NCBI GenBank assembly: GCA_030066015.1
Contig: JASJCL010000052.1
Span: 1 to 41,301 of the forward strand
Direction: 5' to 3'
DNA from: Desulfosarcinaceae bacterium
GTDB taxonomy: Bacteria; Desulfobacterota; Desulfobacteria; Desulfobacterales; Desulfosarcinaceae
DNA: 41,301 bases
The notes beneath the pieces are model-generated. The model was not told the DNA's origin. It saw only the letters and a program-made list of their open reading frames with translations, and made no database searches. Both the position numbers and the translations under genes were made by a program. Shown here piece by piece: positions 8,616 through 16,643 of this stretch; the first letter of the stretch is position 1, and each line of letters starts with the position of its first letter.

Positions 8616-10757
8616 ATGCTCTCATCCCTCAAAACCAAGCTCATCTTCTTTACAACCCTGATCTTGGCCATCACAGCGGCGGCCATCATGTATTTCTCCC
8701 ATCTGTATGTGGGAAACGCCATGCGATCGGCCGAAGTCTCTTCCGTTCAGAATATCCTGCGCCTGGTGGAACTCAACATACAGGGCGGCTATGACAAGCT
8801 GCTCGCCGACAAGATGGAGATGGTGCTCAATGCGACCAAACAATTGAAGCATATCTCTGCAGTATGCGCATCGGTCATCAATGAGAATGTCGGGCTTTCG
8901 AGCATGGGGCTCATCTCCGATGATGATGCCAAGCGAAAGTCGCTCAGATGGCTGGCCAACTCGACCTTCAACAAGCTCGACCTATTCGTCATCGATCAGG
9001 AGGGGCGGGTTCTGATGCACCAGGACGCCGCCTTTGTCGGCACCAGTGTGCGTCACATCGAGGATATGAAAGGGCGCAATATTTTCGATACGATGCGCGG
9101 TGATCGACTCTCTTCCAGTGGGGATCTGGCCGTTTTTTATTGGAAAAAGCCGCATGACGAGAGCAAGAACCAGAAAATGGGGTTTTTCGTCCCCATTCCC
9201 AAATGGGGGTGGTCGATCGGCGCCGTTATCGATTTCGACAAAATTGAAATAGAGGCGCAGAAAAAAGCGGACAAAATCGTTCAGGTGCTGGGGCGGACCT
9301 TCTCCAACATGACCATCGCCAAAACCGGCTCCGCCTTTCTGTTCAATGGAGATCGGCGGATGCTGATCGCACCCAAGAATGCGAAAGATTTGGCGATGCA
9401 CGACCTGTTGAATGAATTGTCCGGAAACCTCGTGCTGGACGATTTGATGCAGGCCGCCCACACGGGCGACAAATCGGTCTGTTACATGAAGTCGGCCTTT
9501 CGAAACAACCAGCTCCTAGAGGCCCATATCCGCTATTTCAAGGCCTTTGACTGGTATATTGTCCTCTCCTTCCCTGTGGATGAAATCACCGAGTCCTCGA
9601 AGCGGCTGCTGGGGCGCCAAAGCCTCATTATCGCCCTGATCTTTCTGGGCAGTGTGGTGGCGGCCTACCTCTTCGTTTCCAAGATCTCCAATCCGCTAAA
9701 AGAGCTGTCTGTCTACGCCAAAAAAATCCCCCTCATCGACTTCACCGATCCGGAGAATCACGAGACCTCGATCAACGATCTATCGGTGAACTTTACCGAT
9801 GAAGTGGGACAATTGGCGGAGTCCTTCTCCTTTATGGAGAAAGAGCTGAAAAAGAATGTCCTCAAGGTGATCGAAACCACGAAGATTAAAAAGGAGGCGG
9901 CCGAAGAGGCCAACCGTTTGAAGAGCGAATTCTTGGCCAACATGAGCCATGAGCTGAGAACCCCTCTAAACCATATCATCGGTTTTACGGAGTTGGTCTT
10001 GGACAATCACCTTGGCCCCTTAAATGGTGAACAGGCCGAGTATCTCTCCGATGTACACCAAAGCAGTTTGCATCTGCTGTCACTGATCAACGACATCCTC
10101 GATCTCTCGAAGGTCGAGGCCGGAAAGCTGGTGCTAGAGCCGGCCACATTCGAATTAGAGCCGCTGCTGACCAATAGCCTTGTAATGGTGAAAGAGAAGG
10201 CGCTGAAGCACTCAATCCAGCTTTCCACCAAATTCGATGCGATACCGGATACGATTGTGGCGGACGAACGCAAGTTCAAACAGGTGCTCTACAATCTGCT
10301 CTCCAATGCAGTGAAGTTTACCAACCCCGGCGGCGAGGTTTGCGTAGAAGCCAGTGTGGCCCACAGTCTGGTGGATTTTGGCAGTCAGGAAGATACGGAC
10401 CCAGCGTTGCGACTCATCGGTTCTCAGCAAGAGCGCAACACTAGTAGCGACAGGCAAATGGTTGAATGTATCCAAATTGGCGTCATCGACACCGGCATCG
10501 GACTCAACGCAAAAGATCAGGAACGGGTCTTTCAACCATTCGAACAGGCCGACGGCTCTTCTAGCCGTAAATATGAAGGGACGGGCTTGGGGCTATCCTT
10601 GACCAAAAAACTGGTCCAATTGCACGGCGGCGATATCTGGGTTGAAAGTGACGGAGAAGGTAAGGGATGCGCCTTTAGATTCATCATCCCTACGGGGAAC
10701 GATTCACACCATATGCACATAGAAAAGGAAGTAATCCATGAACAATCCGTCGCATAA
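8616..10757 (+). CDS. Sensor histidine kinase with extracytoplasmic dCache-like domain
   Basis: The 713-aa kinase has an N-terminal membrane anchor (~8-30), a periplasmic region of about 310 residues resembling a double Cache sensor ([20 protein letters not shown] and a second module ending [16 protein letters not shown]), a second membrane segment (~343-365), a HAMP-like linker and a coiled coil. HisKA follows with [19 protein letters not shown] (His445), then HATPase_c with [42 protein letters not shown]. About 45 extra residues sit inside the ATPase after GGEVCVEAS and before the G1 box, an unusual insertion. dCache domains usually bind small extracellular ligands such as amino acids or carboxylates. 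No receiver domain is fused and none lies next to it, so the partner regulator is elsewhere, perhaps among the multi-REC proteins at 20124-25447. The gene overlaps the next one by 20 bp. Confidence 0.9.
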   Translation: MLSSLKTKLIFFTTLILAITAAAIMYFSHLYVGNAMRSAEVSSVQNILRLVELNIQGGYDKLLADKMEMVLNATKQLKHISAVCASVINENVGLSSMGLISDDDAKRKSLRWLANSTFNKLDLFVIDQEGRVLMHQDAAFVGTSVRHIEDMKGRNIFDTMRGDRLSSSGDLAVFYWKKPHDESKNQKMGFFVPIPKWGWSIGAVIDFDKIEIEAQKKADKIVQVLGRTFSNMTIAKTGSAFLFNGDRRMLIAPKNAKDLAMHDLLNELSGNLVLDDLMQAAHTGDKSVCYMKSAFRNNQLLEAHIRYFKAFDWYIVLSFPVDEITESSKRLLGRQSLIIALIFLGSVVAAYLFVSKISNPLKELSVYAKKIPLIDFTDPENHETSINDLSVNFTDEVGQLAESFSFMEKELKKNVLKVIETTKIKKEAAEEANRLKSEFLANMSHELRTPLNHIIGFTELVLDNHLGPLNGEQAEYLSDVHQSSLHLLSLINDILDLSKVEAGKLVLEPATFELEPLLTNSLVMVKEKALKHSIQLSTKFDAIPDTIVADERKFKQVLYNLLSNAVKFTNPGGEVCVEASVAHSLVDFGSQEDTDPALRLIGSQQERNTSSDRQMVECIQIGVIDTGIGLNAKDQERVFQPFEQADGSSSRKYEGTGLGLSLTKKLVQLHGGDIWVESDGEGKGCAFRFIIPTGNDSHHMHIEKEVIHEQSVA

Positions 10758-10974
10758 GCGGTTTGGCGTCATCGCCATTGAGAAGGGATTTCTCAGCAAG
10801 GCGCAGTTGGTGGAGGCCTTGGAAATCCAAACTGAAGAGAACGTCAGCCTCGGGAAGCACCGCCTGATCGGGCAGATCTTACTGGACAAAGGGTACATTA
10901 CAGAAGCACAGATCGAAGAGGTGCTGAAGGTCATCAACGACCAGATGGTTTACATGCTATCGGTCGGTCGCTGA
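10738..10974 (+). CDS. Small protein resembling the MshEN/GspE N-terminal helical motif
   Basis: This 78-aa protein begins inside the last 20 bp of the kinase gene, implying translational coupling; AAGGAAG lies just before its ATG. It has two copies of a short pattern, [20 protein letters not shown] and [20 protein letters not shown], spaced by a polar stretch. The pattern G-x-I-L-x-x-x-G-x-I-x-x-x-Q-(L/I)-x-x-(A/V)-L is that of the GspE/MshE N-terminal helical motif, some members of which bind c-di-GMP. The residues needed for c-di-GMP binding in full MshEN domains cannot be confirmed in so short a protein. A plausible role is a small adaptor for the kinase. That is inference from the overlap and from the many c-di-GMP proteins nearby. 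Confidence 0.78.
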   Translation: MNNPSHKRFGVIAIEKGFLSKAQLVEALEIQTEENVSLGKHRLIGQILLDKGYITEAQIEEVLKVINDQMVYMLSVGR

Positions 10975-11002
10975 TATTTCCATCGGCGGTACCGTCCTTC
11001 TC

Positions 11003-11010
11003 AAGAGGAG
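11003..11010 (+). promoter_or_regulatory. Ribosome-binding site deciding a TTG start
   Basis: The sequence AAGAGGAG ends six bases before TTG 11017, the only initiator in frame at a sensible distance that keeps the conserved epimerase N-terminus (IVKYTSCGNNF). It therefore supports TTG as the true start of the DapF-like gene. Confidence 0.65.
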
Positions 11011-11016
11011 ATTGGT

Positions 11017-12111
11017 TTGCAGCTTCCCATTGTGAAATATACTTCGTGCGGAAATAATTTTGTCATCCTTGATGAAACGAAGGGAGAACGCCTCTCGGAG
11101 GAGGACAAACCCAAGTTTGCTTACAACGCTACCAATCAGAACTTCGGCGTTGGTTGTGACAACTTCCTCGTAGTGCAGGCTTGTACCGAGGAGGCCTTGA
11201 CGAAGATTAATGCGGCTCACGGCTATTGGGATGAAATCCCGAACCCATCATCAGCGGATTTCGTGTTTCGAATGTTTGAGTCCGATGGTACCGAAGCCTA
11301 TTCGTGCGGTAACGGCCTCATGTCCATCGCCCATCATCTATTCTGCAGCCGTGGAATGTCCGAAGCGAGCATTCTGACCGAAATCCCGACGCCAAGGCCG
11401 ACTGTCATCACCATCGGAACAGAGTCAGATCGGGGGACGAACTGGGCAAACATGGCACCACCGAGACGCGTGGCAGATCGGATGGTAGATCCTGGCATAC
11501 GCAGGCCGATCTCGGACACCATCGACATTATCGAAAACTTGAACGTCGGAAATGTTCGCCAATCGGATGAAATGCGCTTTTTTTTAAACCACTCCACCCT
11601 GCAATTGACCGGCTACTTGGTGTTCACCGGTGAGCCCCATCTGGTCATCCTATGCCCCAGTGGATTTGCGCCGCAGGCGATCGCCAATCAATTGTTCATT
11701 TCGTCACCTGCACAGGGAACGGCAGCCCAGCACGGCGAAAAACGGCTTGCCGTCAGTTCATCCTTTGTGGATTTCATCGGGAAATACTTCGTGCGCGAAT
11801 TTTCAGACATCTTTCCCGTAGGGATCAACCTCAATTTCGTTCAATTGGCCGATGATGGGAAGTCCCTGGAACATCGCTGTTTTGAAAGGGGCATTAACCA
11901 TGAAACCCTTGCCTGCGGTACGGGATCGCTGGCATCCGCGCTTGTCGCCAAGGAGTTGAATTTGATCGCGGGAGATCATGTCTTCATCCGGCCCCATCGC
12001 TGTCGCTGGACACTACCCGAGGCGGTTATCATCGCTGAGAAACAGAACGGGAACTGGCTGCTCAAGGGACACCCCAAGTTGCTGCTGGAGGGGGAATACC
12101 ATTTGAACTAG
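11017..12111 (+). CDS. Diaminopimelate epimerase-like PLP-independent racemase/epimerase
   Basis: The 364-aa product belongs to the DapF fold. The N-terminal motif is TSCGNNFVILDE, against GNDF in classical DapF. The first catalytic Cys is Cys97 in YSCGNG and the second is Cys300 in TLACGTGS, preceded by the substrate-binding Glu290-Arg291 of FERG. Classical DapF uses this Cys pair to invert a carbon next to amino and carboxyl groups. The protein is about 90 residues longer than DapF; the extra sequence lies mainly between residues ~110 and 200. One residue is also added between the ERG motif and the second Cys. There are no lysine-pathway genes around it, and the neighbours are a sensor kinase and a transporter. 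I infer a specialised amino-acid racemase or epimerase rather than the housekeeping enzyme. The substrate is unknown. Translation starts at TTG. Confidence 0.85.
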   Translation: MQLPIVKYTSCGNNFVILDETKGERLSEEDKPKFAYNATNQNFGVGCDNFLVVQACTEEALTKINAAHGYWDEIPNPSSADFVFRMFESDGTEAYSCGNGLMSIAHHLFCSRGMSEASILTEIPTPRPTVITIGTESDRGTNWANMAPPRRVADRMVDPGIRRPISDTIDIIENLNVGNVRQSDEMRFFLNHSTLQLTGYLVFTGEPHLVILCPSGFAPQAIANQLFISSPAQGTAAQHGEKRLAVSSSFVDFIGKYFVREFSDIFPVGINLNFVQLADDGKSLEHRCFERGINHETLACGTGSLASALVAKELNLIAGDHVFIRPHRCRWTLPEAVIIAEKQNGNWLLKGHPKLLLEGEYHLN

Positions 12112-12166
12112 TCTAAAACCCCTGTCGAGTTAATCCTGATTGACCCACGTAACCGGTGAAATTATT

Positions 12167-14767
12167 ATGAAAACCTACATTAAGTACCGACTCATCATCT
12201 GCTCGATCATTTTATTCACCAGCGCCCTCGGGATCAACGTTGTCCTGAACTCCTCCTCTGTAGACAAGCTGTGCGAGGAGACCATCCTGGCCCAGTATCA
12301 GATTGTGGGTGAAAACCTGCAAAAAACACTCGTCAAGTTGAGTGACAGCGATGATGCCCTGCGCGACAATGCTCTGATGACGCCCATTTTGGTCAAGGCC
12401 AATTCGCAGCTTGATCGAATCGTCGAGAGCGGCCACCGCTCGTCCCAGGATGTGGACTTTGCCGAATCGATACCCGAGCGCTACACTACCATTTCCCTGA
12501 TTCGGCCAGATATTGCGCTCTCCGCCAGCACCGATAAAACTGTTCTGCAGCAGGTTCTCGCGTCTCAAGGAACGGAAGTGCTAAGGTTCCTGACCAATCA
12601 AGATACTAAAGCATCGTCCCATTTCAGAGGTGAAGAAAACTATCTGCTTAAATTCCCGATCTTCAAGAGCCAGAAGCAAATCCTCTCCACGGTGATCATC
12701 ACCATCCCTGAAGAGAAGGTACAGACCAAGGCCAACTTTCTTCTGAAGAAAAACTATAAGGCGCTGCTGATCATCTACCTGGGCGGGATGATTTTGCTCG
12801 CCATCGTCTTTTTTCAACTCAGAAATGCCGATTTGGACAACAAATACTTCTCCAAGACGCGTCTGTCGTTGACCTTTTTTGTAATCATCTGCGGTGCCCA
12901 AATCGCCTTCTCCAGTCTGACGATCTACACCTTCACCGATCAATACCTTGTCATGAACAAGGAGAAGGCAAGGATGCAAATCGGTCTGCTAAAAGATCAG
13001 CTGATTCACTATCAGACCGATGACAGCGATATGGCGATTCTGGAAAATGGCGAAACCATCCTAGCCAGTCTGTTGTCCGAGACGCCGGAGCTCAACGATA
13101 TCTCCATCTTCGATAACAAATGGCATCCGCTATACATCGGAAATAAAGACGAAATCCTTAATTGTCAAATCGCTACCACAGCCCAAGTGGACAACATCAA
13201 GAGAACCCTCCCGGAGTGGGATCCGAAATTTAATGTTCGGCTGACACTTGAGGACAACGATCAGATTCACGGCTACATTTCGACCAATCTTTCGAAATCG
13301 ATTCTCTACGACCGTCTCATTGAAATCGCCTTAGACTCCATTACGGTTTTGGTGATCTCTATCCTGTTTCTCGTCGAAATGATGATCTTCATCTTCTATG
13401 TGGTCAAGGAAAGACCCAAACGGAAAAAATTGACCACCATTATTAAAGAGAAAATTCGGCAGAACATGGAACAGGCGAAGGCGCTGGACCGTGACCGCAA
13501 TGCCCCGCTGGTTCCCAAAGGGTCCCCTTCGTCCAGCATCATTCCCAATACGCCCGACGTTCATTACGGACTGATGCGACCGGCCGCATTTCTACTGCTC
13601 TTCGGATACGACATCTCGATGTCCTTTCTGCCGCTGCATACCGAAAAACTCTATGCGCCCATTTTCGGCCTATCCAAGGATATGGTCATGGGGCTCCCCA
13701 TATCGGTGGAACTGCTCTTTGTTGGCATCAGCATTCTGATCTCCGGTATCTGGTTGGACAAACGGGGGTGGCATGAGCCTTTTATCGCGGGTTTATTTCT
13801 CGCAGGTACCGGCACCCTGTACTCCTGGGGAGCGCCAGATGTCATCAATTTTATCTTCTCGCGGGCCATCACCGGCACCGGCTACGGTTTGGCCCTGATG
13901 GCCTCACAGGGATTTGTGATTGAATTCAGCGACACCCGAAGCAAGGCGCAGGGGTTGGCCTACCTTTTTGCAGGTATTTATGCCGGTAGTCTCTGTGGCG
14001 GGGCTACGGGTGCAATGCTGGCCGATCGTTTCGATTACAATTCGGTCTTTTTTGCCGGGGCCCTAATTTTGTTCGGTGTCATCGGCTACTCCTTTATTTT
14101 CATGCGGGACGGCATGCGTAAACCACAGCGCTACAGCATCCCCAACCAGGTTCCGGCGGCGCCCACCAAAAAGGTGTTCCGTTTCCTCACCAATCGGATC
14201 GTCATTGCCCTCGTCTTTTTCAGCAGTCTTCCGGCGGCGATAGCCGTGGTCGGCTTTCTCAATTACTTCAGCCCGATCTATCTGCACAGAATTGGGGCCT
14301 CCCAGTCCACCATCGGCCGGATCCTCATGATTTATGGCATTTGCCTGATCTATATCGGCCCCCTGGTCAGCAAGTACGTGGACGCATCCAACAAGAAACG
14401 TCTCTACGTTTTCATGGGTTGCGCCCTGGGCAGCATGGCCTTTCTGACCTTCAACGTCATTGAGGGATTGATCGCGGCCTCCGTCTCCATGCTGCTGCTC
14501 GGGCTATCGAGCAGTTTTGTCCTTGCCTCCCAAAGCGCTTACACTTTGCGATTAAGCGTCACGGAAGAGTTGGGGGCTGGTAAATCGATCGGAATTTTCC
14601 GATCCACCAGCAGGATCGGACAGGTGCTTGGGCCCATCGTCTTCAGTTGGCTCATCCTTTCCACCAACATCGAGGCTGGTATCACCTACTTCGGTTTGGC
14701 CTACTTCGTTTTCGCCATCATTTTCCTCCTCCTGACCGTCAACGACAAGGAGCAGCTGGCCTTCTGA
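12167..14767 (+). CDS. Fusion of a membrane sensor module with an MFS transporter
   Basis: From ATG 12167 (MKTYIKYR, positive residues just before a membrane helix) the protein has 866 aa; an in-frame TTG at 12140 would add nine. Residues 8-27 are a signal-anchor, 28-198 an extracytoplasmic domain, 199-217 and 234-255 two membrane helices, 256-389 a second extracytoplasmic domain, 390-413 a fourth helix, and 414-468 a charged cytoplasmic linker. Residues ~469-866 form a 12-helix major facilitator domain with an A-motif-like SGIWLDKRGWHEP and a central loop near GMRKPQRYS. The first half resembles a chemoreceptor- or kinase-like sensor with the output replaced by a transporter, which is unusual. 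Ligand-gated or ligand-monitored transport is a reasonable inference; direction and substrate are not visible. It lies 55 bp after the epimerase-like gene, in the same unit. Confidence 0.85.
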   Translation: MKTYIKYRLIICSIILFTSALGINVVLNSSSVDKLCEETILAQYQIVGENLQKTLVKLSDSDDALRDNALMTPILVKANSQLDRIVESGHRSSQDVDFAESIPERYTTISLIRPDIALSASTDKTVLQQVLASQGTEVLRFLTNQDTKASSHFRGEENYLLKFPIFKSQKQILSTVIITIPEEKVQTKANFLLKKNYKALLIIYLGGMILLAIVFFQLRNADLDNKYFSKTRLSLTFFVIICGAQIAFSSLTIYTFTDQYLVMNKEKARMQIGLLKDQLIHYQTDDSDMAILENGETILASLLSETPELNDISIFDNKWHPLYIGNKDEILNCQIATTAQVDNIKRTLPEWDPKFNVRLTLEDNDQIHGYISTNLSKSILYDRLIEIALDSITVLVISILFLVEMMIFIFYVVKERPKRKKLTTIIKEKIRQNMEQAKALDRDRNAPLVPKGSPSSSIIPNTPDVHYGLMRPAAFLLLFGYDISMSFLPLHTEKLYAPIFGLSKDMVMGLPISVELLFVGISILISGIWLDKRGWHEPFIAGLFLAGTGTLYSWGAPDVINFIFSRAITGTGYGLALMASQGFVIEFSDTRSKAQGLAYLFAGIYAGSLCGGATGAMLADRFDYNSVFFAGALILFGVIGYSFIFMRDGMRKPQRYSIPNQVPAAPTKKVFRFLTNRIVIALVFFSSLPAAIAVVGFLNYFSPIYLHRIGASQSTIGRILMIYGICLIYIGPLVSKYVDASNKKRLYVFMGCALGSMAFLTFNVIEGLIAASVSMLLLGLSSSFVLASQSAYTLRLSVTEELGAGKSIGIFRSTSRIGQVLGPIVFSWLILSTNIEAGITYFGLAYFVFAIIFLLLTVNDKEQLAF

Positions 14768-14848
14768 GCCAAACAGTATGGTTGATGATGGCACCGACCC
14801 ACTGCAGATTCGTGTGGGTCCGAAGGTTGTCGCGTAGAGATAGGATGC

Positions 14849-16525
14849 ATGTCTATGTTTACCACCTCAGTCAAACATCCCGCAGCAGGTTCCGGTGAGA
14901 TCTTTAACTACCAGATTGATTTGGGGGAACCCAATCGGCTCGGTCAGGCGACGACAACCTTCACCGAGGCCTGTCTCGCCATTGCCTGCCAACATTTTGG
15001 GGTGCTGGGCGCGACCATAGAAGCACACGGTCACCAGAGTTTGAGCGCGTATTTGTCGGCAATCGCGCCGTCACCAATCGGCACTTTTCAGCCGGTTGCA
15101 GATCTTCTCGATATCGTTCATACGCAAGTGAAATCGCTCTTCGGCGCTGCCACGGCCCGCCAGTCGGCCAGCGACTTGGAACGGTCACCACTCGTGTTGA
15201 CGGCCAACCACCATGGCGTCACGTATTTCACGCAGGATTTTCAAGGAAACCTGATTCTTGCGCTCAACCGAATGGGAGATGACGATGCACTGCACACCGT
15301 TCCTGTATTCGCATGCGGGACTGTGCCGCTGGACAATCTCACCTATCCACTCGGATTGCTTTGCTACGACACCCAGGCAGACGCACCCCACGATTCTCCG
15401 AAAAAAATTCCTGTTTTTTCGAACAAAATGCGCAGACAGATGGTAAGTTGCGCCAAGCCGTTCGATCCAGCAATGGTCGGCAGGGCGCAGCAGCGGGCTC
15501 AAAAATTGATAGGCGAGGGCGCGATCTCCGCAACCTTGGATAGGGCGATCCAGACGATTTTAAAGCGGGACTACAGCCATCCCGATGTCGCAGATTTGCC
15601 CAGTTACACCCTCCAATCCACCGCACTCAACCACCGGATTTGGGGCCGACTGTTCAATACCAACCGCCGCACACCAGAGCTGATTACGCTCGAACTGGAG
15701 AAAGTGGCGATCGGACTGCTCGAAAAAGATTTGATAAACAGCGATAGCCTTGCCCACTGCGTCATGTTTGACGCCAAACTGCGGCAGCATGTGTTCAACA
15801 TGCTGGATGGCCAGCGTGCCTGTTGGCGAAGCCAGTTCCTGCTGCGGCGTCTGCATGCCGATCAAGCGACAGCGAATAATTGGGCGTCGGCCGCTGGATG
15901 CGGCACCATGCTCTTCTGGGGCTTGGATGACCGCGGCCGCCGGGTTCCCCTCTATCTCCGCAACGTCGGTACGGGCAGGGCGCTGCTGTGCGGGATCGAT
16001 GACCGGGGTAAACTGCTCGAGATGCCCTTCACCGTTCAGTCAATCCTCGAGGGGCTTCAAAATGACCAACTGCTGCCATCCATCTTTACCAGTCTTCTGG
16101 CGATATCCCTGGCGAGGGGCGTTGTCTGTGCAGGTGGCTATTTTCAATGCGAATACCTACCAACGATGCAGCGCGGACTCGTCAAGGCACTGAAAGCTAC
16201 AGGCGGTTATTCGGATGCGGCCGCCCGTGTCGCCCAGGTAAAAACCGACACCTATCTCTCCGGTATGATTGCTGTCATGCGGAGTACTGAAGCTGGCCAT
16301 CTCATTCCAGCGGGTCCGTTGGAGATTATGGCCGGAGGCGGCCTTGATGATGACGCTCTTGAGCGGATGCGGGCGCTCACCGTCAGAGATGCCCACATTG
16401 GCGCCATGGGCGAAACGATTCAGGATCTGCCCAATGAGGAGAAGGAGAGACTTCCCGTGGATTGGCACTCCAAATTGGTCAAGGACGCCAAACACCTGCT
16501 CAGTGAGACGATCTCTGTGGTGTAG
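14849..16525 (+). CDS. Conserved-looking protein of unknown family (558 aa)
   Basis: This 558-aa protein is the last gene of the unit. I do not recognise the family. It has no signal peptide and no clear membrane segment, so it is probably cytoplasmic. Distinctive stretches are LTANHHGVTYFTQDFQGN (~115-132), VPVFACGTVPLDNLTYPLG (~150-168), a helical middle part (~210-320), and a C-terminal half with GCGTMLFWGLDDRGRRVPL and SLARGVVCAGGYFQCEYLP. The HH, several Cys and Gly-rich turns would suit an enzyme, but no known catalytic motif is evident. A second in-frame ATG lies two codons on. An AGAGATAGG Shine-Dalgarno lies 4 bases upstream of ATG 14849. Its position after the epimerase-like and MFS-fusion genes and before a strong terminator suggests a shared pathway. 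Confidence 0.82.
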   Translation: MSMFTTSVKHPAAGSGEIFNYQIDLGEPNRLGQATTTFTEACLAIACQHFGVLGATIEAHGHQSLSAYLSAIAPSPIGTFQPVADLLDIVHTQVKSLFGAATARQSASDLERSPLVLTANHHGVTYFTQDFQGNLILALNRMGDDDALHTVPVFACGTVPLDNLTYPLGLLCYDTQADAPHDSPKKIPVFSNKMRRQMVSCAKPFDPAMVGRAQQRAQKLIGEGAISATLDRAIQTILKRDYSHPDVADLPSYTLQSTALNHRIWGRLFNTNRRTPELITLELEKVAIGLLEKDLINSDSLAHCVMFDAKLRQHVFNMLDGQRACWRSQFLLRRLHADQATANNWASAAGCGTMLFWGLDDRGRRVPLYLRNVGTGRALLCGIDDRGKLLEMPFTVQSILEGLQNDQLLPSIFTSLLAISLARGVVCAGGYFQCEYLPTMQRGLVKALKATGGYSDAAARVAQVKTDTYLSGMIAVMRSTEAGHLIPAGPLEIMAGGGLDDDALERMRALTVRDAHIGAMGETIQDLPNEEKERLPVDWHSKLVKDAKHLLSETISVV

Positions 16526-16560
16526 CCGATCAAAACTGCATCACAGCCGAGAGCCTTCTT

Positions 16561-16601
16561 AAAAAAGAAGACCCGTTCATTTTGAACGGGTCTTCTTTTT
16601 T
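16561..16601. terminator. Bidirectional rho-independent terminator with perfect 19-bp stem
   Basis: An inverted repeat with 19-bp arms (16561-16579 and 16583-16601) and a three-T loop has a GC-rich core, ACCCGTTCA/TGAACGGGT. Its outer ends are A-tract and T-tract, so a T-run follows the core on both strands. It lies 35 bp after the plus-strand 558-aa gene and 42 bp after the minus-strand methyltransferase stop, and so terminates both convergent units. Confidence 0.95.
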
Positions 16602-16643
16602 GGGGCTATGTCTTAGAATGAAGCACTTATGACCCCGGCGAGG

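Noticed and set aside
11017-16525. A staphylopine/pseudopaline-type metallophore locus (DapF-like CntK plus an MFS exporter)
   Set aside because: The DapF-like and MFS parts fit superficially, but there is no nicotianamine-synthase-like or opine-dehydrogenase-like gene, and the MFS protein has a sensor module unlike CntE.
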